Numbered from the stretch's first letter, positions 38,901 to 48,948 are shown. The stretch: DNA of 64,000 nucleotides from Thermoplasmata archaeon (GCA_021792255.1 JAJYUZ010000002.1:159444-223443); one strand, 5' to 3'. The notes: a model not told the origin generated them from the sequence alone. Translations and numbers: made by a program.

Positions 38901-39824
38901 TCAAGATGTCGAGAAATAGTCCGTATTCGTTTCTGCCTCTCTGAATAACTTCCCAAGTCTTCTGACTTCAGAAAGCTGGTAAAGTGAAGAAAAGGAGATG
39001 GTAACAGTAGAGCTTTCTTGTTCAAATTGAATTATGGCCGGTCCATTGTTTCTCCTAAAACCGAATTTTGTTTCACCTTCTTCGAACAGATCGAAAAAGT
39101 TCCCTCCATTTCTAAATTCATAGGTTGTGTGCTCGGTAGAAGCGTCTGGGTTGCCAATGTCTATCCAGACAGCTCTTCTATTGTAGTCTTCTGAGAGCAC
39201 AAAGATGGCATGAATTGTCCTATTATCCCTCCGAAAGATTCCTACGGAGTCCAGACAGAGATTCCCTTCACAGAATTTTCTAAAGGGAGGGGTCCAAGAA
39301 AGCCTACCGATACGCTCTTCTTCGAACCACTGCGGGTTTCCATTATTTGCCAAGAACGAGCGCTTGTAGAACGGATAGTTTTTGAATCTCGCACTGATGT
39401 ACGGAGCTACGAGGCTTTCGCTGAGTTTTCTGACATTAAGGCTGGTCTCCCCCTCAATTTCGATTTGAGTCCCAAGAGAGAAAGAAGACGATGCCTCTTT
39501 TCCCTTGTAATTCTTCCCATAGAATATCACTGCGTCAGTAGTATCGGTACTGGCCAAGATGGAATATGAAGAGACGAAAGAATCCATAAGGCTCTTTGGA
39601 AAACCTGGATAAAACCAGTCAAGAAAGAATTCCTTTACTCTGAGTTTTTCGTTCCCAATTGTGCACTCGAATCTTAACGTCGCCCACTTTCTCCCAGGTT
39701 CCCTATAAGTCGAGTTATGTACTTCCAGTTCTTCGGGGAGATAGATAAGGAATGGTGCCTTTTCTTGGAGTTTTTTAAAATCACCGATTCGAATGATCTC
39801 GTCTAGCATCGCTCTCGTTTGCAA
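38901..39824 (-). CDS. Hypothetical protein
   Basis: Long intact ORF; no recognised motif. Confidence 0.65.
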   Translation of the reverse strand: MQTRAMLDEIIRIGDFKKLQEKAPFLIYLPEELEVHNSTYREPGRKWATLRFECTIGNEKLRVKEFFLDWFYPGFPKSLMDSFVSSYSILASTDTTDAVIFYGKNYKGKEASSSFSLGTQIEIEGETSLNVRKLSESLVAPYISARFKNYPFYKRSFLANNGNPQWFEEERIGRLSWTPPFRKFCEGNLCLDSVGIFRRDNRTIHAIFVLSEDYNRRAVWIDIGNPDASTEHTTYEFRNGGNFFDLFEEGETKFGFRRNNGPAIIQFEQESSTVTISFSSLYQLSEVRRLGKLFREAETNTDYFSTS

Positions 39825-39880
39825 AATAACTGCATACTTAAACTGTTGGGTTTTTCATTCTTCCATCCAACTAGAGGTCT

Positions 39881-40813
39881 CTATCTCTTGAGATTGGCAA
39901 TCATGTCCTTTGTTGTCGCCTTGAAGTCGTAGTTTGGATGGAAGTCCCACTCACTAACGGCCGCAGAAGCATCGAGTGACCCTGGCCAAGAATCTGCTAT
40001 TTTTTGCCTGAAATCCGGTCTATAAGTCACTTCGAAAGAGGGGTAGTAATTCCTGAGCTCCATTTCTAATTGTTTTGGGGTCATAGAAAAAGACGAGACG
40101 TTAAAATCCGTCCTGTGTTTCAATCTCGTTTCGTCTGCTTCAGCAAGCCTTAGAAGGCAATCGAGAGCGTCTGGCATATACATCATTGGCAGCCTGGTAT
40201 CCTCTCTCAGGAAACATTGGTAGCTCTTACCCTTAACGGCCTCCATTATCATCTCTATAGAATAATCCGTGGTCCCTCCGCCCGGAGGTGTTTTATAACT
40301 TATAAGTCCAGGAAATCGCAGACCTCTCGCATTCAACCCGAACCTTGCATGATAATAATTGCCCAGATGTTCCGCCATCAGTTTTGTGATTCCGTACATT
40401 GTCACGGGCCTAGCTATAGTCTCTATTGGAACGTTCTCCTTTGGCGTATCAGGACCAAATATTCCTATCGAGCTCGGGGTAATCACAAGTTTCACTCTAC
40501 TCTTGATGGAGGACTCTAAGATATCGTAAAGTCCAGAGATATTCACCTTGTACGCGAGCTCAGGGTTCTTCTCTCCATTCGCGGACAGAACAGCGGCAAG
40601 ATGGAAGATGGTATCTATCTTGTATTTATCGATCGCTAGGTCGACCGAAGCTCTATCAGTCACGTCTAACTTGAGGAATCTCGAATCTGCAGAGTTTGAG
40701 CGAATGTCTGAAGGAATCACTCTATCTCTTCCGAAAACATCAGAGAGAAATGGAACCAGTTCGCTTCCAATTTGACCACCAGCACCGGTGACGAGTATTT
40801 TTTCGAATGTCAT
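39881..40813 (-). CDS. tdh: NAD-dependent epimerase-like L-threonine 3-dehydrogenase
   Basis: VTGAGGQIGSELVPFL, YGITKLMAEHL; GGGTTDYSIEM; divergent to the KBL gene. Confidence 0.85.
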   Translation of the reverse strand: MTFEKILVTGAGGQIGSELVPFLSDVFGRDRVIPSDIRSNSADSRFLKLDVTDRASVDLAIDKYKIDTIFHLAAVLSANGEKNPELAYKVNISGLYDILESSIKSRVKLVITPSSIGIFGPDTPKENVPIETIARPVTMYGITKLMAEHLGNYYHARFGLNARGLRFPGLISYKTPPGGGTTDYSIEMIMEAVKGKSYQCFLREDTRLPMMYMPDALDCLLRLAEADETRLKHRTDFNVSSFSMTPKQLEMELRNYYPSFEVTYRPDFRQKIADSWPGSLDASAAVSEWDFHPNYDFKATTKDMIANLKR

Positions 40814-40986
40814 TCCCCTAAACAGTCACGCGAAAATAAAAAATATTTCGTACCGCGCATGAATACCCCAACCTCTATCGATCTCTCGTCTCTGAGAATC
40901 CTTCACGGACGTATTTATTCAGCCGTCCCAATCAAATGGGAAGAGGTCCTAAGCAAACTATTTGATGACTGAGAATATTTGGAGCC

Positions 40987-42165
40987 ATGGGGAAAATGGA
41001 CTGGGTACAGGAAGAGATTAATGTTTTGAAAGAAACCGGTCGTTACGTTCCCATTAGAACTCTGCAAACTTCACAGGGTGCGTGGGTCAAAATCGATGGT
41101 AGAAAGGTACTCAATCTGTGCTCTAACAATTATCTTGGTCTAGCTAACAATCCTGAAGTTAAGAAAGCGATGCACGAAGCTATAGATACTTTCGGAGTAG
41201 GGGCAGGTGCTGTCAGAAGTATCGCTGGAACGATGGAACTCCATATCAGACTGGAGGAAAAGATCGCGCAGTTTAAGCATATGGAATCTTCGCTCGTGTA
41301 CCAGGGCGGACTGCTGGCTAATCTCGGAACAATTCCCGCACTGGTCGGAAAGGACGATGTCGTCTTCAGCGAAGAGCTAAATCACGCAAGCATAATAGAT
41401 GGAGTGAGGCTCAGTTCTGCAAAGAGGGTCGTTTTCTCTCATGTATCTGCAACGGACCTAGAAGAGAAGCTCAGAGCAGAAAGATCGACTGGAAAGAAGG
41501 CACTGATAGTCACAGACGGAGTATTCAGCATGGATGGAGACATTGCTCCACTCAACGAAGAGGCAGAGATCGGCGAAAAGTACGACTCTATGGTGTATGT
41601 GGACGATGCCCACGGGGAAGGTGTACTCGGGGATCACGGCAGAGGCATTGTGGATCATTTCAAGATAGGTGGGAAAGTGGACATAGAAATGGGTACCTTT
41701 TCAAAGGCCGTGGGGGTCATGGGAGGATTTGTCGCAGGAAGAAAGGACCTCATAGACTACCTGAAACAAAAGGCAAGACCATTTCTGTTCAGTTCTGCAT
41801 TGAATCCGGGGGAAGTCGCGGCCATCCTGAAGAGCATAGAGATCATGGACAGGGACGACTCGTTGCTCAAGAAGCTTTGGAACAATTCAGATTTCCTCAA
41901 GGAAAAGCTCAGTAATCTTGGCTTCAACACGGGAAAGAGCAAGACTCCTATAACACCCGTAATGGTCGGAGGGGAGATGGAGACTGTGGAACTCAGCAAA
42001 GCACTTTACGAAGAAGGGATATTAGCATCACCCATAGTGTTTCCGACGGTGGCAAAGGGGACAGCCAGAATCAGGCTGATGCCATCAGCCGTACACTCAC
42101 GAGAAGACCTGAAATATGCGGGAGATAAATTCGAAGAAGTCGGAAAGAGAATGAAATTGATTTAA
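40987..42165 (+). CDS. kbl: Glycine C-acetyltransferase (2-amino-3-ketobutyrate CoA ligase)
   Basis: LCSNNYLGLANNPEVKKA, DDAHGEGVLGDHGRG, GTFSKAVGVMGGFVAG. Confidence 0.93.
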   Translation: MGKMDWVQEEINVLKETGRYVPIRTLQTSQGAWVKIDGRKVLNLCSNNYLGLANNPEVKKAMHEAIDTFGVGAGAVRSIAGTMELHIRLEEKIAQFKHMESSLVYQGGLLANLGTIPALVGKDDVVFSEELNHASIIDGVRLSSAKRVVFSHVSATDLEEKLRAERSTGKKALIVTDGVFSMDGDIAPLNEEAEIGEKYDSMVYVDDAHGEGVLGDHGRGIVDHFKIGGKVDIEMGTFSKAVGVMGGFVAGRKDLIDYLKQKARPFLFSSALNPGEVAAILKSIEIMDRDDSLLKKLWNNSDFLKEKLSNLGFNTGKSKTPITPVMVGGEMETVELSKALYEEGILASPIVFPTVAKGTARIRLMPSAVHSREDLKYAGDKFEEVGKRMKLI

Positions 42166-42172
42166 TCCAGAA

Positions 42173-43693
42173 GTGAAAATTATGAATTATGTGGAATGTG
42201 TACCCAACTACAGCGAAGGGAAAGACAGGAACAAGGTCGAGTCTATTATAGAGTCAATCAAGAAATATCCTGTCGACGTGATAGACGTCGAAATGAATGC
42301 CGATCACAACAGGTCCGTCGTGACTATAGTAGGAGACGGAGAGTCGATGGTCGACGCAATGTTCGAATCGATTAAGAGAGCAAGCGAGCTCATCGATCTC
42401 GATTCGCATAAGGGGGAGCATCCGAGATTTGGAGCGACAGACGTTGTTCCTTTCGTTCCGTTGCTCGGAACAACCAAGGAATACTGTGTTGAGCTGGCAA
42501 AAAGGTTGGCTGTGAGAGTTGGTGACGAACTCGGAATACCCGTATTCTTGTATGGAGAGGCTGCCAATTTACCCTCGAGGAAGGAACTGCCGGATATAAG
42601 AAGTGAGAAATTTCAGTACGAACAACTTAAGGAGGCCATTTCAAAGGAAGAAAAGTACGCACCAGATTTTGGTCCAAAGCACTTGGGTAAAGCAGGTGCG
42701 ACGATTATTGGCGCGAGAGAATTCCTGATAGCTTTTAATGTGGATTTCAAATCTGAGGACCTAAAATCGACCAAGGAGATAGCGAAGAGAACAAGGGAAA
42801 GGTCCGGAGGACTGAAGAATGTGAGGGCACTTGGATTCAACCTGAGCGAAACGAAGGAAACACAGGTGTCAATGAATTTAGTGAACTACAAGGACAGCCC
42901 CGTACCTGAAATATTTGAGCACGTGAAGAGAGAGGCGCAATCGAGAGGGCTGCAAGTCAGCAGGTCCGAACTAGTCGGCATGATTCCGCTTCGGGCCGTA
43001 GAAGAAATTTACAGATTCTATTTGATGAACAGAGATTTTTCAGAAAATCAGATACTCGAGAAAAAGCTGCTCGAAATATTCTCGAAAGACAGCATAAAGG
43101 GTTACATAGGAGAACTGGCGAGTGATAAACCCGCACCAGGTGGAGGGTCAGCGAGCGGTATGGTGGGAGCGATGGGGGCTGCGCTCGTGGCAATGGTAGC
43201 AGGGCTTACGATCGGAAAGAAGGGTTATGAGGATGCAGCTGGTAAAATGAAGATAATTCAGAAGGTGGGCTCTGAGGCAGCATGGCAACTTTACAATCAG
43301 TCGGACAGAGACACCAGGGCGTACGATAATCTATCGAAGTCGCTCTCCCTCCCGAAGGATACTTCTGCAGAAAAGGAGGAGAGGACAAGGAAAATTCAGG
43401 AGAGACTCAAGGAAGCTACTCGCGTACCGTACGACACTGGAAAAATTGCCGCTTCCTTGCTTGACTATCTCCCCATTTTGATAGAGAGGGGTAACAAGAA
43501 TGCGGTTTCGGATGTTTACTGCGCATCGCTCTTTCTGTCTTCTGCGGTCTATGGTTCGATGCAAAACGTGAAGATTAACTTAGGGCTAATAAAGGACCAA
43601 GCATTCGCTGAGGAGTACAAGAAGAAGATGGAGGAGCTGAGGGAGGAGACTAGAAAGAAGACAGAGGACATATTCAATAATATGTGGAAATGA
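42173..43693 (+). CDS. ftcD: Bifunctional glutamate formiminotransferase / formimidoyltetrahydrofolate cyclodeaminase
   Basis: VECVPNYSEGKD, HPRFGATDVVPFVPL; C-terminal KPAPGGGSASGMVGAMGAALVAMVAGLT. Confidence 0.93.
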   Translation: MKIMNYVECVPNYSEGKDRNKVESIIESIKKYPVDVIDVEMNADHNRSVVTIVGDGESMVDAMFESIKRASELIDLDSHKGEHPRFGATDVVPFVPLLGTTKEYCVELAKRLAVRVGDELGIPVFLYGEAANLPSRKELPDIRSEKFQYEQLKEAISKEEKYAPDFGPKHLGKAGATIIGAREFLIAFNVDFKSEDLKSTKEIAKRTRERSGGLKNVRALGFNLSETKETQVSMNLVNYKDSPVPEIFEHVKREAQSRGLQVSRSELVGMIPLRAVEEIYRFYLMNRDFSENQILEKKLLEIFSKDSIKGYIGELASDKPAPGGGSASGMVGAMGAALVAMVAGLTIGKKGYEDAAGKMKIIQKVGSEAAWQLYNQSDRDTRAYDNLSKSLSLPKDTSAEKEERTRKIQERLKEATRVPYDTGKIAASLLDYLPILIERGNKNAVSDVYCASLFLSSAVYGSMQNVKINLGLIKDQAFAEEYKKKMEELREETRKKTEDIFNNMWK

Positions 43694-45345
43694 TGCCGGA
43701 AGGTGATTTAATGAAGATTGTGAATGAAATAGCAAAAGATTTAGGAATTACAGACGATGAACTGGAATTTTATGGGAAATACATGGCTAAAGTGAACCCT
43801 AGTATACTTGGAAGGCTGTCCGGAAAACATAATGGAAAGATGATTCTGGTGACGGCCATCAACCCCACTTCCGCAGGGGAAGGCAAGACTACAACAACGA
43901 TAGGTCTTTCACAGGGTCTGAAAAAAATCGGAAAGAAAGTCATGGTCACGATTAGAGAGCCATCTCTCGGACCAAACTTCGGAATAAAGGGAGGTGGGAC
44001 GGGGGGTGGAAAATGCCAGCTATTGCCGGCTGATGAAATTAACCTCAATTTTACCGGAGATTTCCCTGCCATATCGGCCGCTCACAATCTTCTCTCCGCA
44101 CTCGTGAACAATCACGTCTTCCAAGGAAATGAACTAGGATTTGACCTGAAGAAGATTTCGTGGAAGAGAACGATTGATATGAACGATCGTTCCCTGAGAC
44201 AGATTCTGGTGGGAATTGGTGATCAGGGAGGTGCGCTGGTCGAAGATACATTCCTCATAACTCCCGCATCAGAGATAATGGCTATAATGGGGTTTGCGGA
44301 GAATTATGATATGCTGAAAGATATGCTTTCCAAGATAACGGTAGGTTATACCAAAGAAGGTAAGAGGATCACGGCCGGAGACTTGAAGGCACAAGGTGCT
44401 ATGGCGGCCCTTCTCAAGAACACAATCAAGCCAAATCTTGTCCAATCGACCGAGGGGGTTCCGGGATTCGTTCATATCGGTCCTTTTGGTAACATAGCAC
44501 ACGGCCACAACAGTATAGTGGCGGACAAAATTGCTCTCAAGTTAGCGGATTATGTTATCACGGAAGCTGGCTTCGGCTCAGAGTTGGGGGCACAGAAATT
44601 CGTAGATATAGTTCTCAGAAGAGCAGGATTTGATCTAGATTTAGTAGTCCTCGTAGTCTCCATAAAGGCTCTCAAACATCACGGAGGAATGAAGTCCACG
44701 GAGAAAGGAGGAGTAGAATTTCTTGAGAAAGGGATAGACAACTTGTTCTACCACATAGGAAACGTAGAGAGGTATGGCCTGCCTCTCATAATATCTCTCA
44801 ACAGGTTCAAGGATGATCGGGAGAACGAGATCGAGTATTTGAAACGAGAAACCGAGAAAAAGGGTTACAGAATGGTCATTAACGAAGGCTACTCAAAAGG
44901 TGGGGATGGAGCCGTGGAATTTGCCCAGAGCGTGGTAGAAATGCTGGAAGCCAAGGCTTCCAATCCAAGAAATATCACCTTCTCATATGAGAGAGACGAG
45001 CCCGTCAAGACAAAAATTGACAAGATAGCCTCAAAAGTTTATGGAGCTTCAAAAATTGAATATTCCAAGAAGGCGTTGAGGGTTCTGAAGAGAGTGAAGG
45101 ATGAAAGACTGGATTTCTTGGACGTCTGCATGGCGAAGACGCAGTACTCGATCACCGATGATCAGACCAAGCTGGGATGGCCGAAGGACTTCACAATAAC
45201 GATCGAAGATATAATGCTCTCCACGGGTGTCGGATTCGCGGTACCATTGCTCGGAGAGATCATGACGATGCCAGGGCTTCCAAAGCATCCCATCTCTGAG
45301 GAAGTTAATATAGATGAAAGGGGAAACATCACCGGGTTACTCTGA
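43684..45345 (+). CDS. fhs: Formate--tetrahydrofolate ligase
   Basis: TAINPTSAGEGKTTTTIGLSQGL, REPSLGPNFGIKGGGTGGGKCQLLPADEINLNFTGDF. Confidence 0.97.
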   Translation: MEMMPEGDLMKIVNEIAKDLGITDDELEFYGKYMAKVNPSILGRLSGKHNGKMILVTAINPTSAGEGKTTTTIGLSQGLKKIGKKVMVTIREPSLGPNFGIKGGGTGGGKCQLLPADEINLNFTGDFPAISAAHNLLSALVNNHVFQGNELGFDLKKISWKRTIDMNDRSLRQILVGIGDQGGALVEDTFLITPASEIMAIMGFAENYDMLKDMLSKITVGYTKEGKRITAGDLKAQGAMAALLKNTIKPNLVQSTEGVPGFVHIGPFGNIAHGHNSIVADKIALKLADYVITEAGFGSELGAQKFVDIVLRRAGFDLDLVVLVVSIKALKHHGGMKSTEKGGVEFLEKGIDNLFYHIGNVERYGLPLIISLNRFKDDRENEIEYLKRETEKKGYRMVINEGYSKGGDGAVEFAQSVVEMLEAKASNPRNITFSYERDEPVKTKIDKIASKVYGASKIEYSKKALRVLKRVKDERLDFLDVCMAKTQYSITDDQTKLGWPKDFTITIEDIMLSTGVGFAVPLLGEIMTMPGLPKHPISEEVNIDERGNITGLL

Positions 45346-46552
45346 ATTTGTTACCGTGAAGGACGTAGAAGAAGCCTACGATAGGCTCAAGGGTGTCATA
45401 AAGAATACTCCCCTCGAAAGATCGAGCTCGATCAGTGAGCTCAGCGGAGCAGATGTATTCCTCAAACTAGAAAATCTGCAGAAGGGTGGATCATTCAAGA
45501 TAAGGGGGGCGTACAATCTTCTGAGCAGAGCTAAAAAAGATGTTGTTGCAGCCAGTGCGGGGAACCACTCGCAAGGGGTCGCACTTGCATCGTCATTGCT
45601 TGGCCTGAAGTCTCTCGTCGTGATGCCGCAGTTTGCACCGCCTATAAAGGTAATAGCCACTCAGAAGTACGGGGCCGAAGTCCTCCTCTACGGAAACACA
45701 TTCGACGAGGCTGCGGAAAGGGCCAGAAAAATTTCTAGAGAGGAGGGGAAGGTATTCGCCCACGCTTTTGACAACAAGTACGTTATAGCCGGACAGGGTA
45801 CAATAGGCATTGAAATTCTTCAAGAGATGAACGATTTTGATTACATCGTCATTCCTGTGGGAGGTGGAGGACTAATAGGAGGAATTGCCACCTACCTGAA
45901 AGAGAAGGGATACAGAGGCAAAATCATAGGTGTAGAAGCCGAGAATGCCGCAGCAATGAAGATATCTCTCAAGCTGGGGAAACTTACGAAACTTGAATCG
46001 GTTGCGACGATCGCAGATGGCATCGCAGTAAAGTCTCCATCTGAATCCACGATGAGAATAGCAATGAAGTATGTGGACCGAGTTGTGACGGTCAGCGACG
46101 AAGACATATCCACAGCGATGTTCACCTTGCTCGAAAGAGGAAAGATAGTTTCAGAACCTGCAGGAGCTGCTTCCGTCGCGGCCTTGATAAAGGGAAAGAT
46201 CGGGACCAAAGGTAAGAAGGTGGTAGCCCTCATATCGGGAGGGAACGTCGATATGCCTCTTCTCTCCCAGATAATAGAAAAGAATCTTCTCGAAACTGGC
46301 AGGGAGTTTATTCTCAGTTTCATCGTCAACAACATTCCGTCTGAGATGAAGAAGGCGATAGAACTGTTTTCAGAGATGAAGCTGAATGTGGAGGAGCTCC
46401 ACACTGAACTGTTCGGCGAAGACATAGGCATAGGAAAACAGAAGATTACGGTCAAATTGAAAATTTATGGAAACGAGAACCTCACAAAGATTAGGAATAG
46501 GTTTGACTCTCTGGGTTTCGATATAATCAGCATAAGGGGGGCAAAATTCTAG
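45314..46552 (+). CDS. ilvA: Threonine ammonia-lyase
   Basis: LENLQKGGSFKIRGAYN, AASAGNHSQGVALAS, VPVGGGGLIGGIA; C-terminal ACT-like domain. Confidence 0.95.
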   Translation: MKGETSPGYSEFVTVKDVEEAYDRLKGVIKNTPLERSSSISELSGADVFLKLENLQKGGSFKIRGAYNLLSRAKKDVVAASAGNHSQGVALASSLLGLKSLVVMPQFAPPIKVIATQKYGAEVLLYGNTFDEAAERARKISREEGKVFAHAFDNKYVIAGQGTIGIEILQEMNDFDYIVIPVGGGGLIGGIATYLKEKGYRGKIIGVEAENAAAMKISLKLGKLTKLESVATIADGIAVKSPSESTMRIAMKYVDRVVTVSDEDISTAMFTLLERGKIVSEPAGAASVAALIKGKIGTKGKKVVALISGGNVDMPLLSQIIEKNLLETGREFILSFIVNNIPSEMKKAIELFSEMKLNVEELHTELFGEDIGIGKQKITVKLKIYGNENLTKIRNRFDSLGFDIISIRGAKF

Positions 46553-46556
46553 TGTA

Positions 46557-46737
46557 CCCCGGAATTAACAAGGAGAATCATTATCATCCCCTCTGACCTT
46601 TCCGGGGATGTGGGACTTCTTCTGGCCTTGAGTTCACAGATAGGCGACACGCCATAACTCACTAAGGGGCCCAAAAATCCCTATAGTTCCCCGTCGTCCA
46701 GCATCTATCACTTATCAAGCGCTATTCCATAGGGAAC
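46557..46737. other. Intergenic region with multiple mutually exclusive inverted repeats
   Basis: CCCCGGAA(46557-64)/TTCCGGGG(46600-07); CATCCCC(46585-91)/GGGGATG(46604-10); CCCTAT(46679-84)/ATAGGG(46729-34); GTTCCC(46686-91)/GGGAAC(46732-37). Confidence 0.5.
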
Positions 46738-46750
46738 GAACTAAAATATA

Positions 46751-47152
46751 TTATCGACTCTTAACTTTTTCGAATCTAGCTATGACTCTGGTCTTGAGTC
46801 CCCCTCTAGCCTTAAACTCGCCAACAACTGCCATAAACCTTGGGGAAACGCTTTTCACAAGATCTTCCAGAATCTTGTTTACTGCGTTCTCCTGAAAAAT
46901 TCCGACGTTCCTGTACCTGTGCAGGTAGAGCTTGAATGACTTCAATTCGATTATCTTCTTGTCGGGGAGATAGTGCACTGTTATCTTCCCAAAATCAGGC
47001 ATACCTGTCTTCGGGCAGATTGAGGTGAACTCGTCAGTCTCTATGGTTACGTGAGTTGAATTCTCTTGGTAGGGGAAAATAACCGAATCGATTTTCCCGA
47101 GGTCAAGATTCTTGATGCTCTTCTGCAAGTTCTCGTACTCTGACACTCTCAA
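46751..47152 (-). CDS. queF: QueF / QueF-like protein (preQ0 reductase or archaeosine-forming amidinotransferase)
   Basis: EFTSICPKTGMPDFGKI, IIELKSFKLYLHRYRNVGIFQENAVNKIL. Confidence 0.92.
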   Translation of the reverse strand: MRVSEYENLQKSIKNLDLGKIDSVIFPYQENSTHVTIETDEFTSICPKTGMPDFGKITVHYLPDKKIIELKSFKLYLHRYRNVGIFQENAVNKILEDLVKSVSPRFMAVVGEFKARGGLKTRVIARFEKVKSR

Positions 47153-47283
47153 GATATCATAAACATCTAAATCAAGATTCCCTGACTGGGTCGGTTTTTA
47201 CGAACTCTTTCTTTTTATTGAAAATTTAAAGGCGAGACTGTATTTACCAAAACTATTTTTAAGACGTATTACTCAGACAACCA

Positions 47284-48198
47284 ATGAAATCTCGTGTGGT
47301 CCTGATCGCACTCTTGCTAGTGGTTGCGGGATTGGTGATTTTCATCTACCACGAAAACTACAGCAAGCAGAATACCCCTACTGGTTCCCATGTCTATCTC
47401 GGTGCAGTGTACTCAGGTCAGACCAAGTACACGAACTATATTTCTGCAAACGTTGATTTCGGGAATGGCGCCAATCTAAAGAACAACATCTACTACATCG
47501 TACTCTCAATATGGGACAGCAATCATAGCTACGACCAACTTGGGATCTCCTCCCTTTACGGAAAGTTTTATTCCACTTACTCTTACACTGAGACTGTTAA
47601 TGGAAGCATTAAGTACATATTCGATCCACACTGGTTTCAGATAAAGCCCGGTCTTCACTCTCTCTCGATGTATGTGAACAATGGAAATGTCGTTTTCAAG
47701 TTCGACACTTACTCATATACTGCATATACCGGAGGATATAATTTTGCAATTGAGACGAATGAGAAGATCGGGAACCATTCATTCAGCGGCCTCACTATTT
47801 ACGAGGAGATATACGGTTTCAACAAAACCCTTCCTTCCATCTCGTTCAACTTTTCCCAGGTGTTATTCGGGACGACAGGATATCCAACTGGGTACGTGAC
47901 GCAGTGGTACCAGTTCTATCACAACCTGACGGATAATTACACGTCACTCGTGTATATGAGGTCGGATACAGTAAACATATACAACGCTCCTTCACTGACG
48001 CTGAAAATTACGGTACAAAATCTTCCGACTTCTGCAAATCTGATAATTTCTGACCTGAACTTAACGATACCCGGAAGCGGACAGTATCCGATCAATCTAC
48101 TGGAAGGGAACTACACAATCTATCTTGTCTATCAGGGGCAGACGAAGTCATACAATGTGACCTTGAGTTCAAACACTGATTACACGATAACCGCATGA
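47284..48198 (+). CDS. Membrane-anchored extracellular protein, unknown
   Basis: N-terminal TM/signal, sequon-rich extracellular sequence. Confidence 0.65.
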   Translation: MKSRVVLIALLLVVAGLVIFIYHENYSKQNTPTGSHVYLGAVYSGQTKYTNYISANVDFGNGANLKNNIYYIVLSIWDSNHSYDQLGISSLYGKFYSTYSYTETVNGSIKYIFDPHWFQIKPGLHSLSMYVNNGNVVFKFDTYSYTAYTGGYNFAIETNEKIGNHSFSGLTIYEEIYGFNKTLPSISFNFSQVLFGTTGYPTGYVTQWYQFYHNLTDNYTSLVYMRSDTVNIYNAPSLTLKITVQNLPTSANLIISDLNLTIPGSGQYPINLLEGNYTIYLVYQGQTKSYNVTLSSNTDYTITA

Positions 48199-48348
48199 CC
48201 GAAGCGACAACCCGTCCTCCTACACAGCAAAAGCTCCGTTTGCCACGATAGTCTGGTTGGATCGGATAGACGTGACATCGCCCAAACTTTTTATATTCTC
48301 ATAAAATACCCAAAGACCAATGACTGAAAAGGTGAAGGAGGTAAGATA

Positions 48349-48717
48349 ATGGCAGAAACTAGTTATGTAAGATTCCAAACGCCCGACGACTTAAGGACGA
48401 AAGCGCTACAGCTCGTAGAGGTTTCATCAGAGACGGGAAAGGTTAGGAAAGGAACGAATGAAGTGACAAAGGTAGTGGAGAGGGGAGAGGCAAAGATAGT
48501 TGTTATAGCTGAAGATATTCAGCCCCCAGAAGTAGTACTTCACATACCTTTACTGTGCGAAGAAAAGGGAATACCCTATTTCTATGTACAGAAGAAGGAA
48601 GACCTTGGACAGAAGGTAAAGCTCAAGAGTTCGGCTGCTGTTGCAGTTGTTGAACCGGGCAACGGAAAACAGTTACTGACTGAGCTCACGGACAAGTTCA
48701 AGGAAATTAAGAAATAA
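48349..48717 (+). CDS. rpl7ae: 50S ribosomal protein L7Ae
   Basis: RKGTNEVTKVVERGEAKIVVIAEDIQPPEVVLHIPLLCEEKGIPYFYV. Confidence 0.97.
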   Translation: MAETSYVRFQTPDDLRTKALQLVEVSSETGKVRKGTNEVTKVVERGEAKIVVIAEDIQPPEVVLHIPLLCEEKGIPYFYVQKKEDLGQKVKLKSSAAVAVVEPGNGKQLLTELTDKFKEIKK

Positions 48718-48730
48718 AGAGTGATAGAAA

Positions 48731-48943
48731 ATGCCAGAGAACGACGCCATTCCTTGCGAGGTCGTGGAGCTTGTTGGGAGGACAGGAATGGCCGGCGAAG
48801 CAACTCAGGTTAAGATCAAGGTGCTGGCGGGAGGAGACCAGGGCAGAGTCCTGACAAGGAACGTAATGGGGCCCGTCAGAATCGGTGACATTCTCATGCT
48901 AAAAGAAACGGCCAGAGAAGCAAGGAAACTCTCGGTGAGGTAA
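48731..48943 (+). CDS. rps28e: 30S ribosomal protein S28e
   Basis: [45 protein letters not shown]. Confidence 0.97.
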   Translation: MPENDAIPCEVVELVGRTGMAGEATQVKIKVLAGGDQGRVLTRNVMGPVRIGDILMLKETAREARKLSVR

Positions 48944-48948
48944 CTGCG

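Noticed and set aside
42304-43564. Antisense ORFs opposite the ftcD gene
   Set aside because: Low-complexity shadow ORFs of a strongly conserved gene.
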